A stretch of DNA of 64,000 nt from Pseudomonas syringae (GTDB lineage: Bacteria > Pseudomonadota > Gammaproteobacteria > Pseudomonadales > Pseudomonadaceae): contig NZ_WKEQ01000005.1 of assembly GCF_021605415.1 (NCBI RefSeq), positions 62,001 to 126,000 on the forward strand. Direction: 5' to 3'. A model generated the notes under the pieces. It ran no database searches. It was not told where the DNA came from and saw only the letters and a list, made by a program, of their open reading frames with translations. Within the stretch, counting starts at the first letter, position 1; each line of letters begins with the position of its first letter. Position numbers and translations under genes: made by a program. Of the stretch, positions 52,348 through 62,097 are shown one piece after another.

Positions 52348-54851
52348 TGGCACGTTTGCCGCTGTTGCGCCTGATCAGTCTTGCCTTGCGCCAATTGCTG
52401 CGCGACGCCCGCGCCGGCGAGTTGCGCGTATTGTTCTTCGCCCTGCTGGTCGCGGTTGCCGCGAGCACCGCCATCGGCTATTTCGGCGCTCGCCTTAACG
52501 GCGCGATGATGCTGCGTGCCACGGAGTTTCTCGGCGCCGATCTGGTGCTTGAAGGCAGTTCGCCGGCTCGCGAGGAGCAAATCCGCAGCGGCACCGATTT
52601 ACGCTTGAATCACGCGCAGGTCGTGGAATTCTCCAGCGTCATCGCCACCGACAACGGCATTCAGCTGTCGAGCATCAAAGCCGTGGACCGCGCTTACCCG
52701 TTGCGCGGCGAACTGAAGAGCGCGCCCGCTCCGTTTGCCGAAGAGGTCGTCGGCGACGAGCCACAGCCTGGTGAAGCCTGGGTCGAGGCTCGGCTATTGA
52801 CGGCGCTGGATCTGAAGATCGGCGACAGCGTCGACGTCGGTATGAAAACCCTGAAGCTGACCCGCGTGCTGACCTACGAACCGGATCGCGCCGGCAACTT
52901 CTACAGCCTGACGCCACGGGTGATGATCAACCTCGACGACCTTGCAGCGACCGGAGTGGTGCAACCCGGCAGCCGCGTCAGTTATCGCGAATTATGGCGC
53001 GGCGAACCGCAAGCGCTGGAAACTTATCGCCAACTGATCAAACCGGGATTGGCGGCGAATCAGCGGATTCAAGACGCCCGCGACGGCAACCGGCAGATCG
53101 GCGGTGCCTTGGGCAAGGCCGAACGTTATCTGAACATGGCCAGCCTGGTTGCGGTGCTGTTGGCCGGCGTGGCGGTGGCGCTGTCCGCCAACCGTTTCGC
53201 CAGTCGTCGATTCGATGCCAGTGCATTGCTGCGCTGCCTCGGCCTGTCGCGCCGGGAAACGATGGTGTTGTTCAGCCTGCAATTGGCTGTACTTGGCCTG
53301 CTGGCCGCCGTCAGTGGCGCGGTTCTCGGCTGGTTGGCGCAATTGGGACTGTTCGCGCTGCTGCATGATCTGGTACCGACCGACGTGCCCGCAGGCGGTC
53401 TGCTTCCGGCCATCGCCGGGATCGGCACCGGGCTTGTCGCACTGGCCGGTTTCGCCCTGCCACCCCTTGCTGCGTTGGGTCGGGTGCCGCCATTGCGCGT
53501 GCTACGCCGTGACATGCTGCCGATCCCGTCGAGTAGCTGGATGGTCTACGGCGCGGCGCTGGGTGCGCTCGGCCTGATCATGTGGCGTTTGAGTCTGGAT
53601 CTGCTGCTGACCTTCGCCCTGCTCGGCGGTGGCGTCGTCGCGGCACTGGTGTTGGGTGGCTTGTTGTTGCTGCTGCTGCAAAGCCTGCGACGGATGCTCG
53701 CTCGCGCTTCCTTGCCGTGGCGTCTTGGCCTGGGCCAGTTGTTGCGCCACCCATTGGCGGCCGCCGGGCAGTCATTGGCGTTCGGCTTGATCCTGTTGTC
53801 GATGGCACTGATCGCCCTGCTTCGCGGCGAGTTGCTCGACACTTGGCAAAACCAGTTGCCGAAAAACGCACCCAATTACTTTGCGTTGAACATCCTGCCG
53901 GCGGACAAACAGGCGTTCACCGACCATTTGATCAACGTGTCGGCCCAAGCCGCGCCGCTGTACCCGGTGGTTCCCGGTCGGCTTATCAGCATCAACGGTG
54001 AACCGGTGCAGGAGATCGTCAGCAAGGATTCGGCCGGCGACCGGGCGATCCAGCGCGACTTGAGCCTGACCTGGGCGGCTGATCTTCCGTCGGGCAACAA
54101 ACTGACCGCAGGCTCGTGGTGGTCCGAACAGGCCCCGGACGATGTTCCCGGCGTCTCAGTAGAAGGCAAGGTCGCCGAAAGCCTCAAGCTCAAGCTCGGC
54201 GATCACCTGGTGTTCACTGTCGGCGGCGTCAACCGCGAAGCCAAGGTCACCAGCCTGCGAGAAATCAACTGGGACAACTTTCAGCCGAACTTCTTCATGA
54301 TCTTCCAGCCCGGCACCTTGAAGGATCTGCCCGCGACATACCTGACCAGTTTCTATCTGGCACCGGGTCACGATCAGCAGATTGTCGAGCTGTCACGGAC
54401 GTTCCCGGCCGTGACCATCCTTCAAGTCGAGGCCTTGCTCGAACAGCTGCGCAGCATCCTCGCCCAAGTCACGTTAGCGGTGGAATACGTGTTGTTGTTT
54501 GTTCTGGCGGCCGGGATGGCGGTACTGTTTTCGGGATTGCAGGCAACCCTTGATGAACGCATTCGCCAAGGCGCGCTGTTGCGTGCATTGGGTGCCGAGA
54601 GGAAGTTGCTGGTGAAGGCCCGGCGCATCGAGTTCGGCTTGCTCGGCGCCGTCAGCGGTTTGCTCGCAGCGATCGGTTCGGAGGTTGTGAGTCTGGTGCT
54701 GTATCGCTACGCCTTTGACCTGCCGTGGCATCCGCATCCGTGGTTGCTGATATTGCCGTTGATAGGCGCGGTGCTGATCGGCGGCGCCGGCGTATTCGGC
54801 ACTCGTCGCGCGCTGAACGCCAGCCCCCTGACAGTGTTGCGCGAGGGTTGA
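52347..54851 (+). CDS. ybbP: FtsX-type permease YbbP
   Basis: 834 residues, inner membrane. About ten membrane segments: one at ~28-48, groups at ~265-400 and ~405-500, then a large periplasmic region, and a final FtsX/MacB domain (~715-820). It is a mechanotransmission-type ABC permease driven by YbbA. Start at 52347; a TTG one codon earlier is possible. greB follows after 34 bases. Confidence 0.94.
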   Translation: MARLPLLRLISLALRQLLRDARAGELRVLFFALLVAVAASTAIGYFGARLNGAMMLRATEFLGADLVLEGSSPAREEQIRSGTDLRLNHAQVVEFSSVIATDNGIQLSSIKAVDRAYPLRGELKSAPAPFAEEVVGDEPQPGEAWVEARLLTALDLKIGDSVDVGMKTLKLTRVLTYEPDRAGNFYSLTPRVMINLDDLAATGVVQPGSRVSYRELWRGEPQALETYRQLIKPGLAANQRIQDARDGNRQIGGALGKAERYLNMASLVAVLLAGVAVALSANRFASRRFDASALLRCLGLSRRETMVLFSLQLAVLGLLAAVSGAVLGWLAQLGLFALLHDLVPTDVPAGGLLPAIAGIGTGLVALAGFALPPLAALGRVPPLRVLRRDMLPIPSSSWMVYGAALGALGLIMWRLSLDLLLTFALLGGGVVAALVLGGLLLLLLQSLRRMLARASLPWRLGLGQLLRHPLAAAGQSLAFGLILLSMALIALLRGELLDTWQNQLPKNAPNYFALNILPADKQAFTDHLINVSAQAAPLYPVVPGRLISINGEPVQEIVSKDSAGDRAIQRDLSLTWAADLPSGNKLTAGSWWSEQAPDDVPGVSVEGKVAESLKLKLGDHLVFTVGGVNREAKVTSLREINWDNFQPNFFMIFQPGTLKDLPATYLTSFYLAPGHDQQIVELSRTFPAVTILQVEALLEQLRSILAQVTLAVEYVLLFVLAAGMAVLFSGLQATLDERIRQGALLRALGAERKLLVKARRIEFGLLGAVSGLLAAIGSEVVSLVLYRYAFDLPWHPHPWLLILPLIGAVLIGGAGVFGTRRALNASPLTVLREG

Positions 54852-54885
54852 TAGACTCCAGCGGACTTAATCACAAGAAGTTGCC

Positions 54886-55383
54886 ATGAGCCGTTATCGC
54901 CCGCCCCGCCCTGCCGGCACCGCGCTGATCACCCCTGAGGGTGAAGCGCGGATGCGTGCCGAATTCCATGAGTTGTGGCACGTGCGCCGTCCGCAGGTCA
55001 CACAATCAGTCAGCGAGGCGGCGGCCCAGGGCGATCGTTCGGAAAACGCCGAATACACTTACGGTAAAAAAATGCTGCGCGAAATCGACAGTCGCGTGCG
55101 CTTTCTCACCAAACGTCTCGAAGCGCTCAAGGTCGTCAGCGAAAAACCAAGCGACCCCAACAAGGTCTACTTCGGCGCCTGGGTGACCATCGAAGACGAA
55201 GACGGCAAACAATCGCGCTACCGCATCGTCGGGCCCGATGAGCTGGATCTGAAACTCGGTTTGATCAGTATCGACTCGCCACTGGCCCGCGCCTTGATCG
55301 GCAAGGCGCTGGACGCCGAAGTTCGGGTGCAGACGCCGACCGGCGAGCAGTTCGTTTATATCGTGGCGATCGACTATCCCTGA
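54886..55383 (+). CDS. greB: Transcript cleavage factor GreB
   Basis: 165 residues. Coiled-coil tip with the acidic motif [23 protein letters not shown], then the C-terminal FKBP-like domain ([20 protein letters not shown]). GreB enters the RNA polymerase secondary channel and rescues backtracked complexes. Its intact DxxENAEY contrasts with the altered tip of the Gre-like protein at 42140. Confidence 0.95.
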   Translation: MSRYRPPRPAGTALITPEGEARMRAEFHELWHVRRPQVTQSVSEAAAQGDRSENAEYTYGKKMLREIDSRVRFLTKRLEALKVVSEKPSDPNKVYFGAWVTIEDEDGKQSRYRIVGPDELDLKLGLISIDSPLARALIGKALDAEVRVQTPTGEQFVYIVAIDYP

Positions 55384-55386
55384 CGC

Positions 55387-55695
55387 TCAGCGCCGGGCAA
55401 TCAATCCTTGCCGCGCAACGCGGGTCAGTTGCTTGATCATTTCCGGCGCATCTTCCAGCGTCGGCGACTGAATCACCGCCAAGTCAAAGCTGTCACTGGC
55501 AAAACGCGCCAGCGACTCGCCGTCTTCGACAAACTGGATCAGGAATGCGGCAGGGCCGCCGGTACGACGTGGCCAGCCATCGAGATAACGCAACAGCGTC
55601 GGCTGATGTTTTCCGCCAAGGAGTATTTTTGGATTGCGCTGAGTGATGTGTGCCGTGATCGGCGCGGGACGTGCTGGAGGGCGTAGTGCGTTCAT
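55387..55695 (-). CDS. Conserved hypothetical protein
   Basis: 102 residues from an ATG at 55695 (MNALRPPARPAP...). I recognise no domain; the C-terminal half (SFDLAVIQSPTLEDAPEMIKQLTRVARQGLIARR) is reminiscent of a methyltransferase-like fragment, as if only the end of a Rossmann domain remained. The frame stays open to 55857, so a longer form of 156 residues is possible. No good ribosome site for either. Convergent with greB. Confidence 0.6.
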   Translation of the reverse strand: MNALRPPARPAPITAHITQRNPKILLGGKHQPTLLRYLDGWPRRTGGPAAFLIQFVEDGESLARFASDSFDLAVIQSPTLEDAPEMIKQLTRVARQGLIARR

Positions 55696-55899
55696 CGTGT
55701 CGTGTCTCTGCCTCAAAAGTCTGCATGGCAGGTGAGAGGCAACACCGAACCAGCGCTTTAGCGGTATTTCGAAGCCCTGTTCCGGCTTCTGACGGCAACT
55801 GAGATGAGTTGCCTGGCGCCCCGCAAGTAGCTGTTTAAATCGGCGCATGAGCGGCATCCTAGTAAACGTGACTGCCCAGTGTCAAGAATCGCGAACAAC

Positions 55900-55925
55900 A
55901 AAAAAGGCCCGCGCAATGCGGGCCT
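55900..55925 (-). terminator. Terminator of the DoxX gene
   Basis: GGCCCGC/GCGGGCC stem; on the minus strand it is followed by six T. Confidence 0.88.
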
Positions 55926-55944
55926 GAGGCTTGAGCCAGAGAGG

Positions 55945-56379
55945 TCAGCCGGCGATGGCGCGATCCACCGACAGCTTGCCCGCGCCTTCGATCAGTACCG
56001 CGATGCTGCCGGCGAGCAAGGCCAGCGCGAACTCGTATCCGTTGTTGGCCATGAACAGACCGTTACCGATGTGCACCGAGAAGATCGCCACCAGCGACAG
56101 GACCGCCAGGCCCAGTGCCGCCGGACGTGCCAGCAACCCGATAATCAATGCCAGACCGGCGAAGAACTCAGTACCGCCAGCCAGCGTGGCCATCAGGTAG
56201 CCGGGGGTCAGGCCGAGGCTTTCCATGTACTGCGCGGTGCCGGCGAGGCCGTAGCCACCGAACAGGCCGAAAAGTTTCTGCGAACCGTGGGCGGCGAAGA
56301 TCACGCCGACGGCAATGCGCAGAACAGTCAGGCCGAAGCCGGCGCGGGTGAACAGAACCTTGTTGACGATGGTGCTCAT
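55945..56379 (-). CDS. DoxX family membrane protein
   Basis: 144 residues with four membrane segments (~15-38, ~60-80, ~85-105, ~115-135) and the family start LRIAVGVIFAAHGSQKLFGLFGGYGL. DoxX proteins are small inner-membrane proteins, some tied to redox or sulfur chemistry; the role of this one is unknown. Confidence 0.9.
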   Translation of the reverse strand: MSTIVNKVLFTRAGFGLTVLRIAVGVIFAAHGSQKLFGLFGGYGLAGTAQYMESLGLTPGYLMATLAGGTEFFAGLALIIGLLARPAALGLAVLSLVAIFSVHIGNGLFMANNGYEFALALLAGSIAVLIEGAGKLSVDRAIAG

Positions 56380-56484
56380 GGGTCATTCCTTGTAGGAAAA
56401 GTGCGTGTTGGTTGGCCGCCATATTAATCAGTAAAACGAATGTTAAAAGCGCAAAAAATCCGCCATAACAATCAGTTTATTAGA

Positions 56485-57906
56485 TCATTTGCGTGAGACA
56501 ACTTTCTGTCCCCGGGGCTCCAACGACTCCCGCTCCCGGTCGAACGCCAAGTAATACTTGTTCACGCTATTAACATAGCTGACGGCGCCCATTCCCACCT
56601 GCTCCATTGCAATGCGCTCGACCTGAAAGAACCACTGATTGGGATTCAAGCCCCGCCGCCGCGCTTCCGCCCGCATGCCCTGCACCCGTTCCGGGCCCAT
56701 GTTGTAGGCGGCGAGCGTGAAGGCCATGCGCTCGCGCTCGTTGAGTTTGGGGCTGGCAAAAAACTTGCGGCGGATCATCGCCAGGTACTTGGCTCCGGCC
56801 TGCACATTTGCATCGAGATTCTGGATGTTGTTCACGCCAACCCGCTGCGCCGCCGACGGTGTGATCTGCATCAGCCCGGTCGGGCCGCTGCCGCTGCGGG
56901 CATTGGGTTGCAGGCGCGATTCCTTGAAGGCCAGCGCCGCCAGATTCAGCCAATCCATGTTTTGCGCGTCGGCGTGTTTTTGCAGCACCGGCCGCAATTT
57001 CTCCAGTCGCTGGCGATCAGCCTTGGCCAACGGATAGTGGACTTGATAGAGACGGCGATAGATACGCAGAAACGCCGCATCTTCATTTGACGGTTTTTTA
57101 TAACCGGTCAGGAAGCGGTCGATGCTCGCCCGCAGCATCGAAGCATCGCGGCGCACAAACCAATATTCTTCGCCCGGTTCGCTGATCATTACCTGTCGAT
57201 CAAAGCGCAACTTGGGCAGGATCTTGCCCCAACGTTCGGCAATCGGTTGCTCGACGATGGTCAGGTGGAAAATGCCGCCCTGCACCATTTCCAATACGTC
57301 TTCGACTGCCAGCGTCGGATCGACCCATTCGATCTTGATCGGCGCCAATTTGCGCAGCGCGAGTTTCTGATTGAGCTGGCTGACCGCATCACCCGCCGCA
57401 CTGCCGGTCGGCAACGCGAGGGTTTTGCCCGCCAGTTGCTCGACCTTGGTGTAGCGGCGCTCGCCTTTAATGCCAACCAGCACCAACGGCACGTTGCTGA
57501 CAATCGGTTCGCTGCTGGCAACCGCATAACCCGGTTGCAGATCAAGCAACTCACCCGGCGCCATCAGATCACCCTCGCCGCGTTGCAAAGCGCCGAGCAA
57601 TTGATCCTTGGCTTTGGGAATGATCTTGAGGGTGATTTCCTGGCCGTCGCGAGCGTGGCCATTGAGGTATTGCTCGAAGGCGCGCAGGCGATGATATTCG
57701 ACGCCGATGGCCTGCCCCTGAACTTCGCCGGAGCTGTTGCGGCTCTGATTGACCAGCACACGCAGCACGCGGCTGCTGCGGATTTGCGCCAGGTCGCGAA
57801 CCTTGGCGGCCGGCACCGCTTGCAACGGCCCGGGCAGGCGCGCGACCGCCGTCAACGGCAGCAGCAACGCAGCACATAACAGAAACAAAACCGAGGGACG
57901 AACCAT
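56485..57906 (-). CDS. MltF-like lytic transglycosylase with solute-binding domain
   Basis: 473 residues. Signal peptide (~1-22), an SBP_bac_3-like domain (~40-285) and an SLT transglycosylase domain (~305-450) with the catalytic Glu in LAFKESRLQPNARS and the GLMQIT motif. MltF cleaves peptidoglycan at the outer membrane, its first domain acting as a regulatory module. No lipobox is evident, unlike some Mlt proteins. Start at 57906 after GGAGAG. The paralogous true MltF is probably elsewhere. Confidence 0.9.
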   Translation of the reverse strand: MVRPSVLFLLCAALLLPLTAVARLPGPLQAVPAAKVRDLAQIRSSRVLRVLVNQSRNSSGEVQGQAIGVEYHRLRAFEQYLNGHARDGQEITLKIIPKAKDQLLGALQRGEGDLMAPGELLDLQPGYAVASSEPIVSNVPLVLVGIKGERRYTKVEQLAGKTLALPTGSAAGDAVSQLNQKLALRKLAPIKIEWVDPTLAVEDVLEMVQGGIFHLTIVEQPIAERWGKILPKLRFDRQVMISEPGEEYWFVRRDASMLRASIDRFLTGYKKPSNEDAAFLRIYRRLYQVHYPLAKADRQRLEKLRPVLQKHADAQNMDWLNLAALAFKESRLQPNARSGSGPTGLMQITPSAAQRVGVNNIQNLDANVQAGAKYLAMIRRKFFASPKLNERERMAFTLAAYNMGPERVQGMRAEARRRGLNPNQWFFQVERIAMEQVGMGAVSYVNSVNKYYLAFDRERESLEPRGQKVVSRK

Positions 57907-58141
57907 CCACTCTCCGGAAAAAATACGGGGCGATTCACCGTTGAGCGAGGCGAAATCACCGACGAAAACAGAGCGCCATGAGCGCTGGCAAAGTTTGTGA
58001 GACTGGCACAGTGATAGCATCTCTGCCAGCACAAGCCTCGTCGCGGCATCAAGAGACCGCCATAACCCATTGTAGTTCTTGGTTTTTCTTATAAATCTAC
58101 AGCTCTGATATGCTTTCCGGCCTTCGGCCCGAGGAAGCACC

Positions 58142-58951
58142 ATGCAACTCATCGATATCGGCGTCAACCTGACCAACCCCAGTTTCGCCGACAAACACCA
58201 GGCAGTGCTCGACCGCGCCTATGCCGCCGGCGTCTGCCAACTGGTGCTGACCGGCACCAGCGTCGACGGCAGCGAACAGGCTCTCGAACTGTGCCAGCAA
58301 CTGGATCAATCCGGGCAACGCCTGTTTTCCACCGCCGGTATCCACCCGCATTCTGCCAGCGACTGGAACGGTGACAGCGCGCGGCGTCTGCGCAGTTTGC
58401 TGAAGGAATCCAATGTAGTCGCCGTCGGCGAATGCGGTCTGGATTTCAATAGGGATTTCTCGCCACGCCCGCAGCAGGAAAAAGTCCTCGAAGAACACTT
58501 GGCCCTCGCGGTAGAGCTGCAATTACCGGTCTTCCTGCATGAGCGCGACGCCAGCCAGCGGCTGCTGGAGATCCTTCGCGACTTCCGCGACCGTTTGCCC
58601 GCCGCCGTGGTGCATTGCTTTACCGGCGAACAGAAAGCGCTGTTCAGCTATCTGGACATGGATCTGCACATCGGCATCACCGGGTGGATCTGTGACGAGC
58701 GTCGCGGCACGCACCTGCACCCGCTGGTGAAAGAGATCAAGCGCGGTCGCCTGATGCTGGAAAGCGACGCGCCATACCTGCTGCCACGCAGTTTGCGACC
58801 GAAGCCGAAAAACGGTCGCAACGAGCCGGCGTACCTGACCGAAGTCTTGCGCGAAGTGGCGTTGCATCGCGGCGAAACCGAGGAAGACCTGGCGGCGCAT
58901 ACCACCGCGTGTGCCCGGGCGTTTTTTGGTTTGCCGGTTATGTCCGAATAA
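58142..58951 (+). CDS. tatD: TatD metal-dependent DNase
   Basis: 269 residues. N-terminus [15 protein letters not shown] is that of true TatD, which lacks the HxH pair of its YcfH/YjjV relatives. Ligand motifs: [12 protein letters not shown] (Glu), PVFLHERDA (His), VVHCFTGE (His), [11 protein letters not shown] (Asp). E. coli TatD is a magnesium-dependent 3'-5' exonuclease active on oxidised DNA. It does not neighbour tatABC here. Confidence 0.94.
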   Translation: MQLIDIGVNLTNPSFADKHQAVLDRAYAAGVCQLVLTGTSVDGSEQALELCQQLDQSGQRLFSTAGIHPHSASDWNGDSARRLRSLLKESNVVAVGECGLDFNRDFSPRPQQEKVLEEHLALAVELQLPVFLHERDASQRLLEILRDFRDRLPAAVVHCFTGEQKALFSYLDMDLHIGITGWICDERRGTHLHPLVKEIKRGRLMLESDAPYLLPRSLRPKPKNGRNEPAYLTEVLREVALHRGETEEDLAAHTTACARAFFGLPVMSE

Positions 58952-58976
58952 CCCCACTACTACAAAGGTTCTGCTG

Positions 58977-58990
58977 TTGACCCATATCAA
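58977..58990 (+). promoter_or_regulatory. ANR/FNR-type box before the chemoreceptor gene
   Basis: TTGACCCATATCAA fits TTGAT-N4-ATCAA with one change. A -10-like CACAAT is at 59013-59018, which would place the box centre about 41 bases before the start of transcription, the class II activator position. Confidence 0.6.
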
Positions 58991-59063
58991 GATTTTCAGA
59001 TCCGCGTAGCGGCACAATACTGGCACCTTGCCAATGCTGTTTCCGCTATCAGAGAAAACCTCC

Positions 59064-60545
59064 ATGGGTGCCTGGCTTAGCAATATCTCGCTGAAATACA
59101 AATTCTGGGCGGTCAACGCCGTCGCGTTTGTCACGACATTGTTGTTGGTGCTGTTCGCCGTGCATCTCGAACAGCAAGCCCGCAGCCACGCGGCGCAAAC
59201 GTCCGCTCAGGCGCAGGCGCAACTGCTCAAGGCCTGGCCTGTCGGGCAGCCATTGCCCAGAGCCGACCATGTGCTCACCTTCGAGCGCGGTCAGGTGCCG
59301 AAGCTCAACGATCAACCGCTGCTCGAAGTGACCGACACCAACGGCTGGATCGACATCAATCCCCTGCCCCTGTTCGGTGACAACTTGCTGATGGGCGCCG
59401 ACGTGTTCAGCCGCGCCGCTGGTCAGCGTGTGGCGGTGATTGCTTATGGCCCGAGCCTCAGCCAGGTCTTCGCCGAGCGCTTCGCCCACTACGCCATGGC
59501 GGTGTTCATTCTGATGTTGGTGATGCTCGGCGCTTCGCAACTGCTGATCCGCTTCCTGCTGAGCCAACTCAACACGTTGAAAGACGTGATGCTGCACGTT
59601 GAGAAAAGCGGCGACCTTTCGGCGCGAGTGCCGCTGGCGGGCAAGGACGAAGTCGGGCAGATGGCCAATGCGTTCAACGCGATGCAGGCCGGTTATCAGC
59701 GGGTGGTCGCCACCGTTGCCGACACCGCCCGGCAATTGGACGTCGGCGCGGCCCGACTGGCATCGAGCATGAACGAAGTGCGGCACGGCATGCTCGGCCA
59801 GCAAAGCGAAACCGATCAAGCCGCCACGGCGATCAACGAAATGACCGCCACCGTTTACCACATCGCCCAGCATGCCGGAGCCACCCGCGACTTGTCGCAA
59901 ACCGCCGACGGCCTGGCCACCAGCGGCCAGCAAGTGGTGACACGGGTACAGCATTCGATTACCGGACTGTCCAGCGGCGTGCAGCAAACCGCCGAGATGA
60001 TTCAACGGCTGGCCGAGGACAGTCAGAAAATCAACGGTGTAGTCAGCGTAATCCACAGCATCGCCGAACAGACCAACCTGCTGGCCCTTAACGCCGCCAT
60101 CGAAGCCGCGCGGGCGGGCGATATGGGCCGCGGATTCGCGGTGGTCGCCGACGAGGTGCGCAACCTCGCCAAGCGCGTGCAGACCTCGACCGATGAAATC
60201 ACCACGATGGTGTCGGCGCTACAGGCCGGCACCCGTGACGCGGTGGACTTCATGCAGGAGAGTTCGTACAAGGCCGATGACTGCGTGCAGCAGGCGCAAG
60301 AGGCTGGGGCGGCGCTCGTGGAAATCACTGGCGCGGTGGCGCAGATGCGTGAGAGCAACACGCAGATTGCCGTGGCGGCGGAACAGCAGAGTCAGGTTGC
60401 CGAGGAGATGAATCGGGCGGTGGTGAGCATTCGTGATGTGACCGAAAACACCGTACGGCAGACCGTGGATTCGGCGATGACCAGCAATGAATTGGCGACG
60501 TTGGCCGGGGAATTGAACAAGGCTATCGGTCAGTTGAAACTTTGA
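59064..60545 (+). CDS. Methyl-accepting chemotaxis protein
   Basis: 493 residues. First membrane helix (~13-35), a small periplasmic domain of ~115 residues, a second helix (~150-172), HAMP (~175-225) and the cytoplasmic signalling helices with the conserved hairpin [27 protein letters not shown](D/E)[16 protein letters not shown]. The ligand is unknown; the periplasmic part is too short for a double Cache. Start at 59064. No che genes adjoin. An ANR-type site upstream suggests use under low oxygen. Confidence 0.94.
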   Translation: MGAWLSNISLKYKFWAVNAVAFVTTLLLVLFAVHLEQQARSHAAQTSAQAQAQLLKAWPVGQPLPRADHVLTFERGQVPKLNDQPLLEVTDTNGWIDINPLPLFGDNLLMGADVFSRAAGQRVAVIAYGPSLSQVFAERFAHYAMAVFILMLVMLGASQLLIRFLLSQLNTLKDVMLHVEKSGDLSARVPLAGKDEVGQMANAFNAMQAGYQRVVATVADTARQLDVGAARLASSMNEVRHGMLGQQSETDQAATAINEMTATVYHIAQHAGATRDLSQTADGLATSGQQVVTRVQHSITGLSSGVQQTAEMIQRLAEDSQKINGVVSVIHSIAEQTNLLALNAAIEAARAGDMGRGFAVVADEVRNLAKRVQTSTDEITTMVSALQAGTRDAVDFMQESSYKADDCVQQAQEAGAALVEITGAVAQMRESNTQIAVAAEQQSQVAEEMNRAVVSIRDVTENTVRQTVDSAMTSNELATLAGELNKAIGQLKL

Positions 60546-60547
60546 GG

Positions 60548-60582
60548 GCCCCATCGCGGGCAAGCCCGGCTCCCACAGGATT
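60548..60582. repeat. REP-like element
   Basis: CATCGCGGGCAAGCCCGGCTCCCACAGG, with a GCGGGC-AA-GCCCG core, just after the chemoreceptor gene. Confidence 0.65.
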
Positions 60583-60761
60583 ACAGGTGCTCACAAAATC
60601 CCGGTTCACTGGGCATCCCAGTGGAAGCGGGCTTGCAGCCGAAACGCCATCGAATCCTGCCATCGCCGCTATGGTGTCGATAGCCAAGCTTGATTCGCCG
60701 GCCTCCTCGCCCGCGCCTATTCTTCAAACATGTGTCCAAACATGGAATGAGGAGTCGCAAC

Positions 60762-61127
60762 ATGGGCAAACGTCACCCTAATCTTCCCGCATGGCAATGG
60801 CGGGCGTACCCGGGCAATCATCAGCACCCGACGAACCTGGTGCTGCACCTGATTGCCGTGCCGCTGTTTATCGTCGCGTTTCTGCTGATCGTGTCCGGGG
60901 TGTTCAGCCTGAGTCTGGCGAATGTCGCCATTGGCGTGATCGGCGTGATTGCCGCACTGGGTTTGCAGCGTCATGGTCACAGCTTGGAGGCGCAAGCCTC
61001 CGAGCCATTCAGTGGTCGTCATGACGCCGTCTCACGCTTGCTGGTCGAGCAATTTCTGACCTTTCCTCGATTCGTTCTCAGTGGCGGTTGGTGGCGCGCG
61101 TGGCGTGAGCGCCACCGTCGGCATTGA
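60762..61127 (+). CDS. Small two-helix membrane protein, possibly DUF962/Mpo1-like
   Basis: 121 residues from the ATG at 60762, with GAGGAG nine bases before. Motif NHQHPTNLVLHLIAVPLF, two membrane segments (~25-45 and ~48-68) and HGHSLEAQASEPFSG. The conserved histidines and N/P pattern recall the DUF962/Mpo1 family of fatty-acid alpha-oxidation dioxygenases, but the likeness is weak. Confidence 0.7.
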   Translation: MGKRHPNLPAWQWRAYPGNHQHPTNLVLHLIAVPLFIVAFLLIVSGVFSLSLANVAIGVIGVIAALGLQRHGHSLEAQASEPFSGRHDAVSRLLVEQFLTFPRFVLSGGWWRAWRERHRRH

Positions 61128-61128
61128 G

Positions 61129-61926
61129 TCAGGCAAAAATCGTCACGGTCTGTCGGCTCATGGCGATCAACTCACCCTGCGCGCTCCACAGCTTGGCGGC
61201 GGCATGGCCGTAACCGTCAGCGGCGTACTCGATTTCCACCAGGTACTTGCACCAGTCCAGCGTGCTCAGTTGGCGTAACGGCTGAACGAATTCGATCGTC
61301 CAGGTCAGGGTGCTGCCGGCCGCCGGTTTGTTCAGATACGGCAACAGCGCCGGCGGCCAGGCATCCACCAGCGCGAGGATGTGCGATTCGTTGACCGGCT
61401 CGTCCTGCACATTCCCGCGAAATTGTACCCAACCGCCCATGTCCCGCGATTTGACGCCACTGAACGGCAGACCGCCGACACTCCAGCGCATGTCCAGATG
61501 CCGCATGAATTCCGGTGTCACGCCTTTGATATACGGCAGCGCCTGGCAGGCATCCCAGTGTTTCATCTCCGGCGCCGGATGGGCGTCGACTGCGACTTCA
61601 GAACTACGCGAGGCACCGAAGCTGCCTTGCATCAGCGCCACTACCTGGCCCTTCTGCACCGCCCGCCCCATGACCTGGCTGACCGCTTTGCCTTCGCGCA
61701 AGACTTCAGCCTGAAAACTCACCGGCACGTCCGGCTCGACCGGGCCGACAAAAGTGATCACCAGCGAACGCACCGGACGATCCTCGGGCACCTGCGCGCG
61801 CATGGCTTCGTATTGCAGCGCCGCGACCAAGCCGCCAAAACTTGCACGCCCCTGGCCCCAGTCAGCCGGAATTGAAACGTCCAGCGGTTGTCGGCGGACA
61901 GCGTCGAGCAGTTCGGAAAAATCCAT
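61129..61926 (-). CDS. Acyl-CoA thioesterase (double hotdog, TesB-like)
   Basis: 265 residues. Two hotdog halves: N-terminal (WGQGRASFGGLVAALQYEAM, VTFVGPVEPDVPVSF) and C-terminal (WVQFRGN, HILALVDAWPPALLPYLNKPAAGSTLTWTIEF). It hydrolyses acyl-CoA in the cytoplasm; chain-length preference is unknown. Start at 61926 with GAGG just before it. Its stop comes one base after the convergent membrane-protein gene ends. Confidence 0.9.
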   Translation of the reverse strand: MDFSELLDAVRRQPLDVSIPADWGQGRASFGGLVAALQYEAMRAQVPEDRPVRSLVITFVGPVEPDVPVSFQAEVLREGKAVSQVMGRAVQKGQVVALMQGSFGASRSSEVAVDAHPAPEMKHWDACQALPYIKGVTPEFMRHLDMRWSVGGLPFSGVKSRDMGGWVQFRGNVQDEPVNESHILALVDAWPPALLPYLNKPAAGSTLTWTIEFVQPLRQLSTLDWCKYLVEIEYAADGYGHAAAKLWSAQGELIAMSRQTVTIFA

Positions 61927-62054
61927 GGCGACCTCAATTATTGAAAAATGATGCAGGGATCTTAACCAGCGCGGCACGGCGGCACAGCGCTTGTTTCAGC
62001 CAAAAAAACGGCCAGACAGGCCGCCTACTGCGTTAAGCGACGATGACCAACGTT

Positions 62055-62082
62055 GTAGGAGCCGGGCTTGCCCGGCTCCTAC
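62055..62082. repeat. Perfect hairpin repeat
   Basis: GTAGGAGCCGGG-CTTG-CCCGGCTCCTAC, 12-bp arms. The common Pseudomonas "GTAGGAGC...GCTCCTAC" type; lies between the CHAD gene end and the thioesterase promoter. Confidence 0.8.
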
Positions 62083-62097
62083 ATGATCAGGCAGCGC

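Noticed and set aside
58985..59020. FliA (sigma-28) promoter for the chemoreceptor
   Set aside because: TCAAGATT with GCGGCACAA is only a partial match, and the ANR box plus -10 explains the region better.
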